This document shows positions 26,109 through 35,160 of a stretch of DNA of 64,000 bases, piece after piece; the first letter of the stretch is position 1, and the number at the start of each line of letters is the position of its first letter. Source of the stretch: UKL13-2 sp947085425 (GTDB lineage: Bacteria; Pseudomonadota; Gammaproteobacteria; Burkholderiales; Usitatibacteraceae); the NCBI GenBank assembly GCA_947085425.1, contig CAMTWK010000034.1:41196-105195 (forward strand), in the 5' to 3' direction. Position numbers and translations under genes: made by a program. The notes under the pieces are model-generated. The model did not search any database. It saw only the letters and a program-made list of their open reading frames with translations, and was not told where the DNA came from.

Positions 26109-28133
26109 TTAGATTTTGTAGGCGAGCCGTGTTCCCTGATCAATTGCCCGCTTGGCATCCAGCTCACCCGCCTCAAACGCGCCACCAATGATATGCGTGA
26201 TGACACCCGCGGCCGCGAGTGGTGCAGCCAGCTCGCGCAACGACTCCTGCCCGGAGCACAACACAATCGTGTCAACTTCCAGTAAGGTCGGTTTGTCGCG
26301 TTTTTCACCAAACGAAATGTGCAAACCGCGCGCATCAATTGCATCGTAATTAACGCCGGCGAGCATTTCGACTTTCTTTTTCTTCAGCGTGGCGCGATGA
26401 ATCCACCCGGTGGTTTTGCCGAGGCCTTTGCCCGGCTGCGAATTTTTCCGTTGCAATAGGTAAACCTGTCTGGCCGGAGGGGAAACTTCCGGTTTAATCA
26501 AACCGCCACGCGCGACCGATGGATCACCCACGCCCCACTCCTTTTGCCACACCGCCAAGTCCATGGTGGGCGAATAGTCCTCAACCAAAAATTCCGATAC
26601 ATCAAAGCCAATGCCGCCCGCACCAATGACTGCGACGCGTTTGCCAACCGGCTTTTTGTGCAGTAACACGTCGATGTAACTCAACACATTTGGACCATCC
26701 TGACCGGGAATCTTCGGATCGCGCGGCGTCACGCCGGTAGCGAGCACCACTTCATCAAACCCCTGCAACTCAGCGGCCGTCACCCGTTTATTCAGGATCA
26801 ACTTGACACCGGTGGCGTCAATTCTGCGGCGAAAATAACGCAGCGTCTCGTGAAACTCTTCTTTGCCAGGAATGACTTTGGCCATATTGAACTGACCGCC
26901 AATTTCGGCCGCACCGTCAAATAATTCGACATCATGGCCGCGTGCGGCAAGTTCGGTTGAACACGCCAGACCGGCCGGACCCGCGCCAACCACAGCGATA
27001 CGTTTTTTCTTTGTTGTTTTGGTAAAGACGAGTTCGGTTTCGTGACACGCGCGCGGATTGACCAAACACGATGCAAGTTTCTGCTGAAAAACATGGTCAA
27101 GGCACGCCTGATTACAGCCAATACAGGTGTTGATATCCAGCGCCCGATTCTGTGCGGCCTTGTTTACAAACTCCGCATCTGCGAGCAATGGGCGCGCCAT
27201 CGACACCATATCCGCACAGCCATCGGCGATGATTTGTTCACCGACTTCGGGCGTATTGATGCGGTTGGTGGTCACCAGCGGAATGCCGACTTCGCCCTTG
27301 AGTTTTTTGGTGACCCAGGCGAAGGCACCGCGTGGCACCGAGGTGGCAATCGTTGGCACGCGCGCTTCGTGCCAACCGATACCGGTGTTGATCATGGTCG
27401 CACCGGCTTTTTCAATACCCTTGGCGAGTTTCACCACCTCTTCCCACGTTTGGCCTTCGGGAATCAAGTCCAACATCGACAGGCGGTAAATAATAATGAA
27501 ATCTTTGCCGACTGCTTCGCGCATACGCGCAACAATTTCAATTGGCAGCTGCATACGATTTTCGTAGGCACCACCCCATTTGTCGTCGCGCTGATTGGTC
27601 GCCAGACTCAAAAATTCATTGATGAAATAACCCTCTGATCCCATCACTTCGACACCGTCATAACCGGCATCACGCGCCAGTTTGCCGGCGCGGACAAAAC
27701 ATTTGATCTGCCGCTCGACGCCGCTTAATGACAAGGCCCGAGGGGTGAATGGCGTGATGGGTGATTTGATACGTGATGGTGCCACCGAAAACGGCGAGTA
27801 CCCGTAGCGACCGGCGTGCAAAATTTGCAAGGCAATCTTGCCGCCCTCGGCGTGCACCGCATCGGTAATGACGTGGTGGGTCTTGGCAGCACGGCTTGAC
27901 GCCAGACGTGAGCCAAACGGTGACAACCATCCCTCGACATTCGGCGCAAAACCACCGGTCACAATCAAACCGACGCCACCACGCGCGCGTTCGGCAAAAT
28001 ACGCCGCCAGTTTTGGAAACTCTTTAGCCTTGTCTTCCAAACCAGTGTGCATTGATCCCATCAACACGCGATTTTTGAGTGTGGTAAACCCCAGATCCAG
28101 CGGGGCGAGCAAATGTGGATACGGTGATGACAT
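26109..28133 (-). CDS. fadH: 2,4-dienoyl-CoA reductase (NADPH), FadH type
   Basis: 674 residues, the length of E. coli FadH. The N-terminal TIM barrel of the old-yellow-enzyme type (residues 1-330) includes GLIVTGGFAPNVEGW and the YDGVEVMGSEGYFINEFL segment. The 4Fe-4S cysteines follow in CIGCNQACLD and SCLVNP near 335-355. The C-terminal FAD/NADPH domains carry VVGAGPAGLACS and AVIGAGGIGFD. The enzyme reduces 2,4-dienoyl-CoA intermediates from unsaturated fatty acids in the cytoplasm. The start has a GAGGAGA ribosome site. It is downstream of sucCD but separated by a terminator. Confidence 0.93.
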   Translation of the reverse strand: MSSPYPHLLAPLDLGFTTLKNRVLMGSMHTGLEDKAKEFPKLAAYFAERARGGVGLIVTGGFAPNVEGWLSPFGSRLASSRAAKTHHVITDAVHAEGGKIALQILHAGRYGYSPFSVAPSRIKSPITPFTPRALSLSGVERQIKCFVRAGKLARDAGYDGVEVMGSEGYFINEFLSLATNQRDDKWGGAYENRMQLPIEIVARMREAVGKDFIIIYRLSMLDLIPEGQTWEEVVKLAKGIEKAGATMINTGIGWHEARVPTIATSVPRGAFAWVTKKLKGEVGIPLVTTNRINTPEVGEQIIADGCADMVSMARPLLADAEFVNKAAQNRALDINTCIGCNQACLDHVFQQKLASCLVNPRACHETELVFTKTTKKKRIAVVGAGPAGLACSTELAARGHDVELFDGAAEIGGQFNMAKVIPGKEEFHETLRYFRRRIDATGVKLILNKRVTAAELQGFDEVVLATGVTPRDPKIPGQDGPNVLSYIDVLLHKKPVGKRVAVIGAGGIGFDVSEFLVEDYSPTMDLAVWQKEWGVGDPSVARGGLIKPEVSPPARQVYLLQRKNSQPGKGLGKTTGWIHRATLKKKKVEMLAGVNYDAIDARGLHISFGEKRDKPTLLEVDTIVLCSGQESLRELAAPLAAAGVITHIIGGAFEAGELDAKRAIDQGTRLAYKI

Positions 28134-28162
28134 AAAATCTCCTCGACAACATCAAAATGCAA

Positions 28163-28184
28163 AACGGCTGCCGAAGCAGCCGTT
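28163..28184 (-). terminator. Intrinsic terminator after sucCD
   Basis: A perfect 9-bp stem (aacggctgc / gcagccgtt) with a CGAA loop is followed on the minus strand by TTTGCATTTTG. It lies 18 nt after the sucD stop and 30 nt before the fadH start, separating the two transcription units. Confidence 0.75.
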
Positions 28185-28201
28185 ACGCGAAGCACAAAAA
28201 A

Positions 28202-29077
28202 TTAAAGAACGGACTTCAGTAGCTCACCCATTTTTGCCGGGTTTTTGGTGACCTTGATGCCACATTCCTCCATCACCGCCAGTTTTTCCTGCGCCGTGCC
28301 CTTGCCGCCGGAAATAATCGCGCCGGCGTGGCCCATGCGTTTACCGGGTGGGGCGGTGACACCGGCAATGAAGCCAACCACCGGTTTTTTCATATTGTGT
28401 TTCATCCACAACGCACAGACTTCTTCCGCGTCGCCGCCGATTTCACCCACCATGATGACCGCGTCGGTATCCGGGTCGTCATTAAACATTTTCATGACGT
28501 CGATGTGTTTGAGGCCATTGACCGGGTCACCACCAATACCCACACAGGTGGATTGGCCAAGGCCCAAATCCATCAATTGTCCGACCGCCTCATAAGTCAG
28601 GGTGCCGGAGCGTGAGACCACGCCAATACGACCTTTTTTGTGGATGTGTCCCGGCATGATGCCAATCTTGATTTCGTCCGGCGTAATCACGCCCGGGCAG
28701 TTCGGCCCGATCAAAATGGTGTTGGTACCCTGCATTTTTTCGCGGGTGCGGATCATGTCACGCACGGGAATACCCTCGGTGATACAAATCACCAATTCCA
28801 GTCCGGCATCAATGGCTTCATTGATGGCGGCGGCAGCAAACGGTGGCGGCACATATATCACCGAGACGTTGGCACCAGTTTGCGCCTTGGCTTCGGCAAC
28901 CGTTTCAAAAATCGGAATGCCCTCGTAGGATTGGCCGCCTTTTTTAGGCGTGACACCGGCGACAAAACAATTGATGCCGTTGGCGTATTCCTTGCACATT
29001 CTGGTGTGGAACATGCCGGTCTTGCCGGTGATACCCTGTGTGATCACGCGCGAGTTTTTATTGATCAGTATGGACAT
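28202..29077 (-). CDS. sucD: Succinyl-CoA synthetase (ADP-forming) alpha subunit
   Basis: 291 residues. CoA-binding N-terminal domain with TQGITGKTGMFHTRMCKEYG-like sequence (here YANG), the GPNCPGVITPDEIKIGIMPG loop, and the phosphohistidine region with GHAGAIISGGKGTA. SucD forms an alpha2beta2 complex with SucC in the cytoplasm and makes ATP (or GTP) from succinyl-CoA in the TCA cycle. Immediately downstream of sucC with a 3-nt gap. Confidence 0.96.
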   Translation of the reverse strand: MSILINKNSRVITQGITGKTGMFHTRMCKEYANGINCFVAGVTPKKGGQSYEGIPIFETVAEAKAQTGANVSVIYVPPPFAAAAINEAIDAGLELVICITEGIPVRDMIRTREKMQGTNTILIGPNCPGVITPDEIKIGIMPGHIHKKGRIGVVSRSGTLTYEAVGQLMDLGLGQSTCVGIGGDPVNGLKHIDVMKMFNDDPDTDAVIMVGEIGGDAEEVCALWMKHNMKKPVVGFIAGVTAPPGKRMGHAGAIISGGKGTAQEKLAVMEECGIKVTKNPAKMGELLKSVL

Positions 29078-29080
29078 GAT

Positions 29081-30259
29081 TTACTTGCCTGCGGAATGTT
29101 TGGCAGCAGCGGCGACAACACGTTCGGCCGCTTCAGCCATGTTGTTGGCGGAAATGATGGGCAAACCAGAGTCTTTCAAAAGTTGCCGGCCCAGTTCCTC
29201 GTTGGTGCCTTTCATACGCACCACCAGTGGCACCTTTAATTGCACCTCGCGGGCAGCGGAGATCACGCCGTTGGCGATCACATCACACTTCATGATGCCG
29301 CCAAAAATGTTGACCAGAATCGCTTTTAAATTTGGATTCTTCAACATGATCTTGAACGCCTCGGTGACCTTTTCAGTGGTGGCACCACCACCCACGTCGA
29401 GGAAATTCGCCGGCGAACCGCCATAAAGCTTGATCACATCCATGGTCGCCATCGCCAGTCCGGCACCGTTCACCAGACAGCCGATATCACCATCAAGAGA
29501 GATGTAGGCCAAATCAAATTTTGACGCCTCTACTTCTGCGGGATCTTCCTCATCCAGATCGCGCATGGCGACAATTTCCGGATGCCGGTACAGGGCGTTT
29601 GAATCAAAATTTAATTTTGCATCCAGCGCCATTACCTTGTTGTCACCGGTATATATCAACGGATTAATTTCGGCAAGCGAACAGTCACACTCGTCAAACG
29701 CTTTGTAAAGCGATTGCATGAATGCCGCGCCCTGTGCCACCGCCTGTTCCGGCACACCAATTTTGCGTGCCACTTCTTCGGCTGCGGCGGTTGTGAGTCC
29801 GATTGCCGGATCAATCGAAACCTTATGAATTTTCTCAGGCGTGTGTTCGGCAACATGTTCAATATCCATGCCGCCTTCGGACGACGCCATCAGCGTCACG
29901 CGCTGCGAACCACGGTCCACCACCATACCGACATACAACTCTTTTTTGATGTCCGCGCCCTCTTCAATCAACAAACGTTTAACCAGGCGGCCTTCCGGCC
30001 CGGTTTGATGTGTAATCAGCGTCATACCGAGAATTTGTGCGGCGTAGTCACGCACTTCGTTGATCGACTTGGCGACCTTCACACCACCACCCTTGCCGCG
30101 GCCACCGGCGTGTATCTGCGCCTTGACCACCCACACCTTGCCACCCAGTGATTCGGCCGCCCTGACCGCCTCGTCAACGCTGAAACAGGCAACGCCGCGG
30201 GGCGTGGCCACACCATATTTACGCAAGATTTCCTTGCCTTGATATTCATGAACGTTCAT
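29081..30259 (-). CDS. sucC: Succinyl-CoA synthetase (ADP-forming) beta subunit
   Basis: About 392 residues from MNVHEYQGKEILRKYGV (30259), the conserved SucC start; the frame is open nine codons upstream. ATP-grasp domain with VVKAQIHAGGRGKGGGVK and the EINPLIYTGDNKVMALDAKL metal-binding segment, then the CoA-ligase domain with NGAGLAMATMD, GSPANFLDVGGGA and VNIFGGIMKCDVIA. First gene of the sucCD operon and the nucleotide-specificity subunit. No other TCA-cycle genes are adjacent. Confidence 0.96.
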   Translation of the reverse strand: MNVHEYQGKEILRKYGVATPRGVACFSVDEAVRAAESLGGKVWVVKAQIHAGGRGKGGGVKVAKSINEVRDYAAQILGMTLITHQTGPEGRLVKRLLIEEGADIKKELYVGMVVDRGSQRVTLMASSEGGMDIEHVAEHTPEKIHKVSIDPAIGLTTAAAEEVARKIGVPEQAVAQGAAFMQSLYKAFDECDCSLAEINPLIYTGDNKVMALDAKLNFDSNALYRHPEIVAMRDLDEEDPAEVEASKFDLAYISLDGDIGCLVNGAGLAMATMDVIKLYGGSPANFLDVGGGATTEKVTEAFKIMLKNPNLKAILVNIFGGIMKCDVIANGVISAAREVQLKVPLVVRMKGTNEELGRQLLKDSGLPIISANNMAEAAERVVAAAAKHSAGK

Positions 30260-30386
30260 GGAAAACCTTTGCGGATAAACCGGCAATGTACCGGTGATTT
30301 ATCTTAAATGCGCCGAAACCGGCATTACAACGAGAATTGATCGCTATTTTACCAGCGCCGCCCGTTGAATCCGCCAAGGGTCGATT

Positions 30387-30956
30387 TCAGGCTTGTCCTG
30401 ACTTATTTTCGCCCTCAACGTCGGCAGTGGCGCGCGCCCACTTTGGATAATATGTGGCGACGGCTGCTCCACTGGATGCCAGTGCATGACATCGATCCAA
30501 TTGGAATGGTTTTTTCTCACCATCCTGTGCCACCTGCCCGGCCAGGGTCTGAAACGCGGTGGTCGCCACCACGCCGATCAAATCCGTTAAATGGGTGCAA
30601 CCCTTGGTGCCACCAAATGTTTTGCGCACCTGCTCACCAAAACCGGGCCGCAACGACATGCCAATCAGCAACGCATATTTGGGCGTTATGGTTTCACAAT
30701 AACCCGCATATGGCATGGCATCCGTCACCGCTTCGGCCCCGACAATGGTCATGGTGGTGTCATAGGTAATACGCAACCACATGGAATGGACGGGCACGCC
30801 GGCCGGCCGCTCGCCATTTACCGTCTGAAATGAGTATTCCTTGGTGTCGAGCAAATGCCCCTCAACTTCAAACAAACCATCGTCCCGCTTATAACCACGG
30901 ATAGAAATGGAGCGTTGGTGCAACGCTTTGCGCGCCGCGGGTGCTGATAATGGCAT
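30387..30956 (-). CDS. DUF2889 domain protein
   Basis: About 189 residues. The start at 30956 (MPLSAPAARKALHQRSI) has an AGGAAA ribosome site. The sequence follows the DUF2889 pattern: early RSISIRGYKRDDGLFEVEGHL, the central PVHSMWLRITYD, and a C-terminal GTKGCTHLTDLIG segment with Cys-x-His that could bind a metal. Function unknown; DUF2889 proteins are common in betaproteobacteria, often near aromatic or acyl-CoA degradation genes. No signal peptide. Separated from the upstream kinase gene by a strong terminator. Confidence 0.85.
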   Translation of the reverse strand: MPLSAPAARKALHQRSISIRGYKRDDGLFEVEGHLLDTKEYSFQTVNGERPAGVPVHSMWLRITYDTTMTIVGAEAVTDAMPYAGYCETITPKYALLIGMSLRPGFGEQVRKTFGGTKGCTHLTDLIGVVATTAFQTLAGQVAQDGEKKPFQLDRCHALASSGAAVATYYPKWARATADVEGENKSGQA

Positions 30957-30985
30957 TAAATTTCCTAAAACATATGTACAAATAA

Positions 30986-31007
30986 AAAACGCCCCGTAGG
31001 GCGTTTT
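30986..31007. terminator. Bidirectional terminator
   Basis: A perfect 9-bp stem aaaacgccc / gggcgtttt with a CGTA loop. The minus strand ends the kinase transcript 20 nt after its stop; A and T tracts on both sides make it symmetrical. Confidence 0.8.
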
Positions 31008-31028
31008 CAGCATTGAATTGCACCTTAC

Positions 31029-33563
31029 TTAGCCAAGTTTACGGTAAGTCTTCAGGGCATTGGCAAACTCGGCACCATTTTGAAAACGTTGCTCCACATC
31101 TTTGGCCAGCGCTTGATTGATAAAATCCACCACCCACTCCGGCAGCGCCGGGTTGATTTCTCGAATATTTGGATGTGGCTCGTTGGCAATGGCAAACATC
31201 AATTGGGTCATCGATTCACCGGTGAACGGCAGGCGACCGCAGGCCATTTGATAAAAGCTGACGCCGAGCGAAAACAAGTCTGAACGGCCATCAATTTTTT
31301 TGCCTGCCAATTGCTCTGGCGACATAAATGATGGTGTGCCCAGCACCATTCCCGTCTTGGTTTTGGACGAATCCGTGACGCGCGCAATGCCAAAATCAGC
31401 CACTTTCGGCACTTTTGCCTCGGCGTCATACATGATGTTGGCCGGTTTGATATCACGATGATAAACACCTTGCTCATGGGCATGGTTCAACGCATCACCA
31501 ACCTTCATCATGATGTCGCACATTTCATCAAACGGCAACAGGTTCGGGATCTTGGTATTGTCGACCAAGTCTTTGCCCTTTAAAAATTCCATGGCAATGT
31601 AAGCCAGATCGTGTTCGTCACCGGCGTCAAAAATGCGCACAATATTCGGGTGATCCAATTTGCCGGCTGATTCGGCCTCACGGAAAAAGCGATCCTTGGC
31701 CTCTTGCAACTCTTCTCCGTCAAACTCGTTTGCCAGCGCCATGGTCTTGATCGCCACCACCCGGCCGATTTTGGGATCCTTGCCAAGGTAAACCACGCCC
31801 ATGGCACCCTTGCCCAGTTCCTTTTCAATCGTATAACGACCAAGAGTGGGTTTTTCAGCCGCACCAGACAACATCATTGTCGCCTGAGAAGAGCGAGCGC
31901 TCGACGACCCGCCGAGAATAATGGTTTCAGACATGGCCTTGGCGCGGTTCATGCGTTCGGCAACATCTCGAAAAGACGCATTATTTTGGTTGATGAAGGC
32001 AAATGCCGACTCAGCCTTGTTGAATTGACGGCGGCGCTCAAAGTCGAGCGCAAGGGAGTAAATATTTTCGAGAAGTTGTTCATCAACCGGGCACTTGCGA
32101 AACTTATCAAACGCCATATCGAGCTGACCCTGCTGCTGGAAAGCGAGGCCCAGCATACGATTTGACTCGGCACCAGCCAAATCGGACTGCTCCTTGCCGC
32201 GCTCGGTAACCAGAAATCGTTTGGTGGTGAGCAGTAGGTGGCCAATCACCAGCAATGCCGCCGGCAACATCAACTTGACCCAGAAGCCGGGCCCCATCAT
32301 CAGCCCAAAGTGGGTAGCGAATAAGACAATAAATAAAACCAGTGTCAGAATCGCGGCAGGCCCTGCACGCAGGTTCGGTAAAACAAAAATCAGGTAGGCG
32401 ATCACCAACAACAAGGCCGCCAACGTCGCCCATATACCCCAGGTCGGCGTCCGGAAAAAGTGTTGCTGCAATATCGACGACACCGAATGGGCAAGGGTTT
32501 CGACCGACGACAACAAACCGATCGGCGTTACGGTGCTGGTGGCGATACCTTGGGCGGTGGCACCTATCAATATAATTTTGTCCTGATACTTGGTGGCCGG
32601 TATTTTTCCACTGTATACGTCATAAAAAGAATCAACCGGCATCGCGGGTTTGCCATTCATATCCTTATAAAAATACGGAAACATCAGGCCGGTTTCGTCG
32701 GTGACAATACGCAAATTGCCCAGCGTCACGCTTTCACCCGGGGTAACACGCACATCTTTTGCGCCCAAATTTAAACTCTTGGCGGCAATCGACAGCGCCA
32801 ATGACGGAAATTGTTGTTGGCCAAAATAGTCAACCGTGGTGATATCCCGGCGAATGCCGCCGTCTGAATCAACAAACAGACTCAAGTCGCCTACACCGGC
32901 CGCTGCGCTGCCAATTTGCTCGATGGGATAACCGGGTTGGTTACCCGCATATATTGCCACCGCACCAGCCGGTACAACGCTAGCCTTCAAATAGTCAGGC
33001 AAGGGCTTGTCAGGTTTACCAATCGGCGGCTGACCAGTCGCAGCCAAATTGATCGGCAACACCACATTCGCGGCCGATTTGATACTGGCCGCCAGACGAC
33101 GATCGGTATTCAGCGCCTCTTCCGCCTCCGCGAGAATCGACCCTATCTCGAGGATAGATGGGCTGGGTGGCACAGGCTTGGTGGCAATCCCGGCCTCTTC
33201 CTGACCTTTTTTATAAACTTCAAACAACTTGCTGATGTACGACAGACCCGGATCTTTTTGCGGCTCAAAGAAGAACACGGTATGGCCGATGACCTTGGCC
33301 TTCGCGGCGGCCAATTGGTCAATCATCTTGGCATGAATATCCCGCGACCATGGCCATCGCCCCAGATTGGCAATAGACTGTTCATCAATCGCGATCACGG
33401 CAATGCGGTCGGATGGTGCCTTCGATGTCGCCGACACAGCCAGGTCATATGCCCGAGTTTCGAGGGCGGAGAAAAAACTGGTGGTGAAATGGATCAGCAA
33501 CACCCCCACCACAATGACCAACCCAAAAAACCAGTCTCTGGACCAAAAGCCACTTTTTTTCAT
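31029..33563 (-). CDS. CHASE2 sensor serine/threonine protein kinase
   Basis: 844 residues. First helix at about 12-33; extracytoplasmic CHASE2 domain about 35-365 (IAVIAIDEQSI, GRWPWSRDIHAKMID, VTPIGLLSSVETLAH); three more helices between about 374 and 445. A TPR-like helical segment spans 465-545, and a Hanks-type kinase domain 576-835. Kinase motifs: GKGAMGVVYLG, Lys606 in AIKTM, HRDIKPAN at 702, DFG at 724, and GTPSFMSPEQ in the activation loop. All catalytic residues are present, so it should be an active membrane kinase that senses a periplasmic signal. The ligand is unknown. The start is backed by a GGGAGGAAG site. Confidence 0.92.
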   Translation of the reverse strand: MKKSGFWSRDWFFGLVIVVGVLLIHFTTSFFSALETRAYDLAVSATSKAPSDRIAVIAIDEQSIANLGRWPWSRDIHAKMIDQLAAAKAKVIGHTVFFFEPQKDPGLSYISKLFEVYKKGQEEAGIATKPVPPSPSILEIGSILAEAEEALNTDRRLAASIKSAANVVLPINLAATGQPPIGKPDKPLPDYLKASVVPAGAVAIYAGNQPGYPIEQIGSAAAGVGDLSLFVDSDGGIRRDITTVDYFGQQQFPSLALSIAAKSLNLGAKDVRVTPGESVTLGNLRIVTDETGLMFPYFYKDMNGKPAMPVDSFYDVYSGKIPATKYQDKIILIGATAQGIATSTVTPIGLLSSVETLAHSVSSILQQHFFRTPTWGIWATLAALLLVIAYLIFVLPNLRAGPAAILTLVLFIVLFATHFGLMMGPGFWVKLMLPAALLVIGHLLLTTKRFLVTERGKEQSDLAGAESNRMLGLAFQQQGQLDMAFDKFRKCPVDEQLLENIYSLALDFERRRQFNKAESAFAFINQNNASFRDVAERMNRAKAMSETIILGGSSSARSSQATMMLSGAAEKPTLGRYTIEKELGKGAMGVVYLGKDPKIGRVVAIKTMALANEFDGEELQEAKDRFFREAESAGKLDHPNIVRIFDAGDEHDLAYIAMEFLKGKDLVDNTKIPNLLPFDEMCDIMMKVGDALNHAHEQGVYHRDIKPANIMYDAEAKVPKVADFGIARVTDSSKTKTGMVLGTPSFMSPEQLAGKKIDGRSDLFSLGVSFYQMACGRLPFTGESMTQLMFAIANEPHPNIREINPALPEWVVDFINQALAKDVEQRFQNGAEFANALKTYRKLG

Positions 33564-33711
33564 GCTTCCTCCCTGTGGTGGTGCTGTTTACACGGATTCT
33601 AACAAGAATGATTGCAAAAACACGCCTCTACCTTAAATGCGGCGGGTCCAGTCGGCTCTGGGACGCGGCCCGCATCATTACCGAGCCACATTTTGGGATG
33701 TTATAAACAAA

Positions 33712-33733
33712 CCGAGCCGCAAAAGCGGCTCGG
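33712..33733 (-). terminator. Terminator after DUF1800-DUF1501 operon
   Basis: A perfect 9-bp stem ccgagccgc / gcggctcgg with an AAAA loop is followed on the minus strand by TTTGTTTATAA. It lies about 25 nt after the DUF1501 stop. Confidence 0.8.
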
Positions 33734-33759
33734 AATTTGATTTTGATATTTGCCAGGCG

Positions 33760-35151
33760 TTAGGAAAGAAAACCCAGATCGGTATTTGAAAACCGGCCAA
33801 TATTCGGAAATACGGTTGACATATCACTCGGTGCGACGCCAAACCATTTCGCCAATGTTGCGCCATATTGATCAACCGATGTGGTGGGAATATAACGACC
33901 GTTGGTCGATACATCATTTGGACCGCCCAGCGTTTGATTTGGAAATGTTCCATAAAACTCTTGTCCACGCACCGCGCCACCAACCATCATTTGATGACTT
34001 CCCCAACCGTGATCAGAACCACCGCCGGATGCGGGCTTGAGTGTTCTTCCAAAATCGGACATGGTAAACGCCGTGACCTGATTCGCCACGCCCATTTGCA
34101 CCGTGGCGTCATAAAACGCTTTCAGCGCTGCATCCAACTGACCAAACAGGTTGTTTTGAAGGGTGATTTGATTGGTATGGGTATCGAAACCGCCGAGGGA
34201 AACAAAAAAGATCTGACGCTTTAAGCCGATTGTATTGCGCGCTTCAATCAACTTCGCAACCTGCCGAAGCTGATTACCAATACTTGAGTTGGCGTTGGCG
34301 AAGATCGGGGTAATGGTGGTGTTAGTGGCTGTGATGATGGGGTTGAGCACATCGGATGCGCCGATTGCTTGAGCGAACAAATCATCCGCTTCGCGGACAA
34401 AGTCATTGCCTGCATTCAAGTTCATCATATTTTTAAGCGCAGTCACGCGCGCAGTCTCTGCAGCTGCGTTACCAAAAGTACTTAATCCAAACGACCCCGT
34501 GGACGGAATGGCCAGTAACCGAGGCGTGTTACCGTTCAAATAGACTGCCGAGCCCGCAATGGAAGTAATCATCGGAAAATTACTGCCGTTGGATGGTCCG
34601 ATCACATCGGCCATTCGGCCGCCCCAGCCGGTACGGACGATGCCCTTCGAAATCGAAGTCTGCCACTGCAATTGTTGATCGGAATGAGAAAACAATTGTT
34701 CTGGTCGAGCCTTGCTGGCGGCTGAGTACTCTGCTTTGGTCAACGGTTCGGCCAGTGTGCCGACGTTGGCGGCCACCGCCATTTTGCCCGCGTCAAACAG
34801 GGTCTTCATGCCAACCATGGCAGGATGCAAGCCATAATCCTTGTTCAATAATTTCGGCTTGATGGCCAATAATTGTGCCTGGGTCAATGCCACCCCGCCG
34901 CCTGCTTGCGCTCCGCGCGCGGTTGCATACAAATTGTATTCAGCCGGATCAAGGGGTACAACCAAATTATTAGCGTCATTGCCGCCAAACAAAAATACGC
35001 AAACTAGAGCTTTGTAATCGGTTAGCGGGGCGCTTTGCGCCAAGGCCGCGGACAAGCCCAGTCCGTCCAATGTGCCGGTAGCCGAAATCGCGCCCGCGCC
35101 GGCAATGGCTTTTAACATGCGGCGGCGGGTGATGATGTATGGTGAATTCAT
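33760..35151 (-). CDS. DUF1501 family exported protein
   Basis: 463 residues. A Tat-like leader (TRRRMLKAIAGAGAISATG) is followed by the DUF1501 body with CVFLFGGNDANNLVVPLD, FFVSLGGFDTH and MSDFGRTLKPASGGGSDHGWGSHQMMVGG. The fold belongs to the alkaline-phosphatase/sulfatase-like group, with likely metal-binding Asp/His residues in these blocks. Function unknown; commonly paired with DUF1800 proteins and thought to be exported. Start chosen at a GGAGAAAATA site. It follows the DUF1800 gene by 9 nt, so they are co-transcribed. Confidence 0.88.
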   Translation of the reverse strand: MNSPYIITRRRMLKAIAGAGAISATGTLDGLGLSAALAQSAPLTDYKALVCVFLFGGNDANNLVVPLDPAEYNLYATARGAQAGGGVALTQAQLLAIKPKLLNKDYGLHPAMVGMKTLFDAGKMAVAANVGTLAEPLTKAEYSAASKARPEQLFSHSDQQLQWQTSISKGIVRTGWGGRMADVIGPSNGSNFPMITSIAGSAVYLNGNTPRLLAIPSTGSFGLSTFGNAAAETARVTALKNMMNLNAGNDFVREADDLFAQAIGASDVLNPIITATNTTITPIFANANSSIGNQLRQVAKLIEARNTIGLKRQIFFVSLGGFDTHTNQITLQNNLFGQLDAALKAFYDATVQMGVANQVTAFTMSDFGRTLKPASGGGSDHGWGSHQMMVGGAVRGQEFYGTFPNQTLGGPNDVSTNGRYIPTTSVDQYGATLAKWFGVAPSDMSTVFPNIGRFSNTDLGFLS

Positions 35152-35160
35152 TATTTTCTC

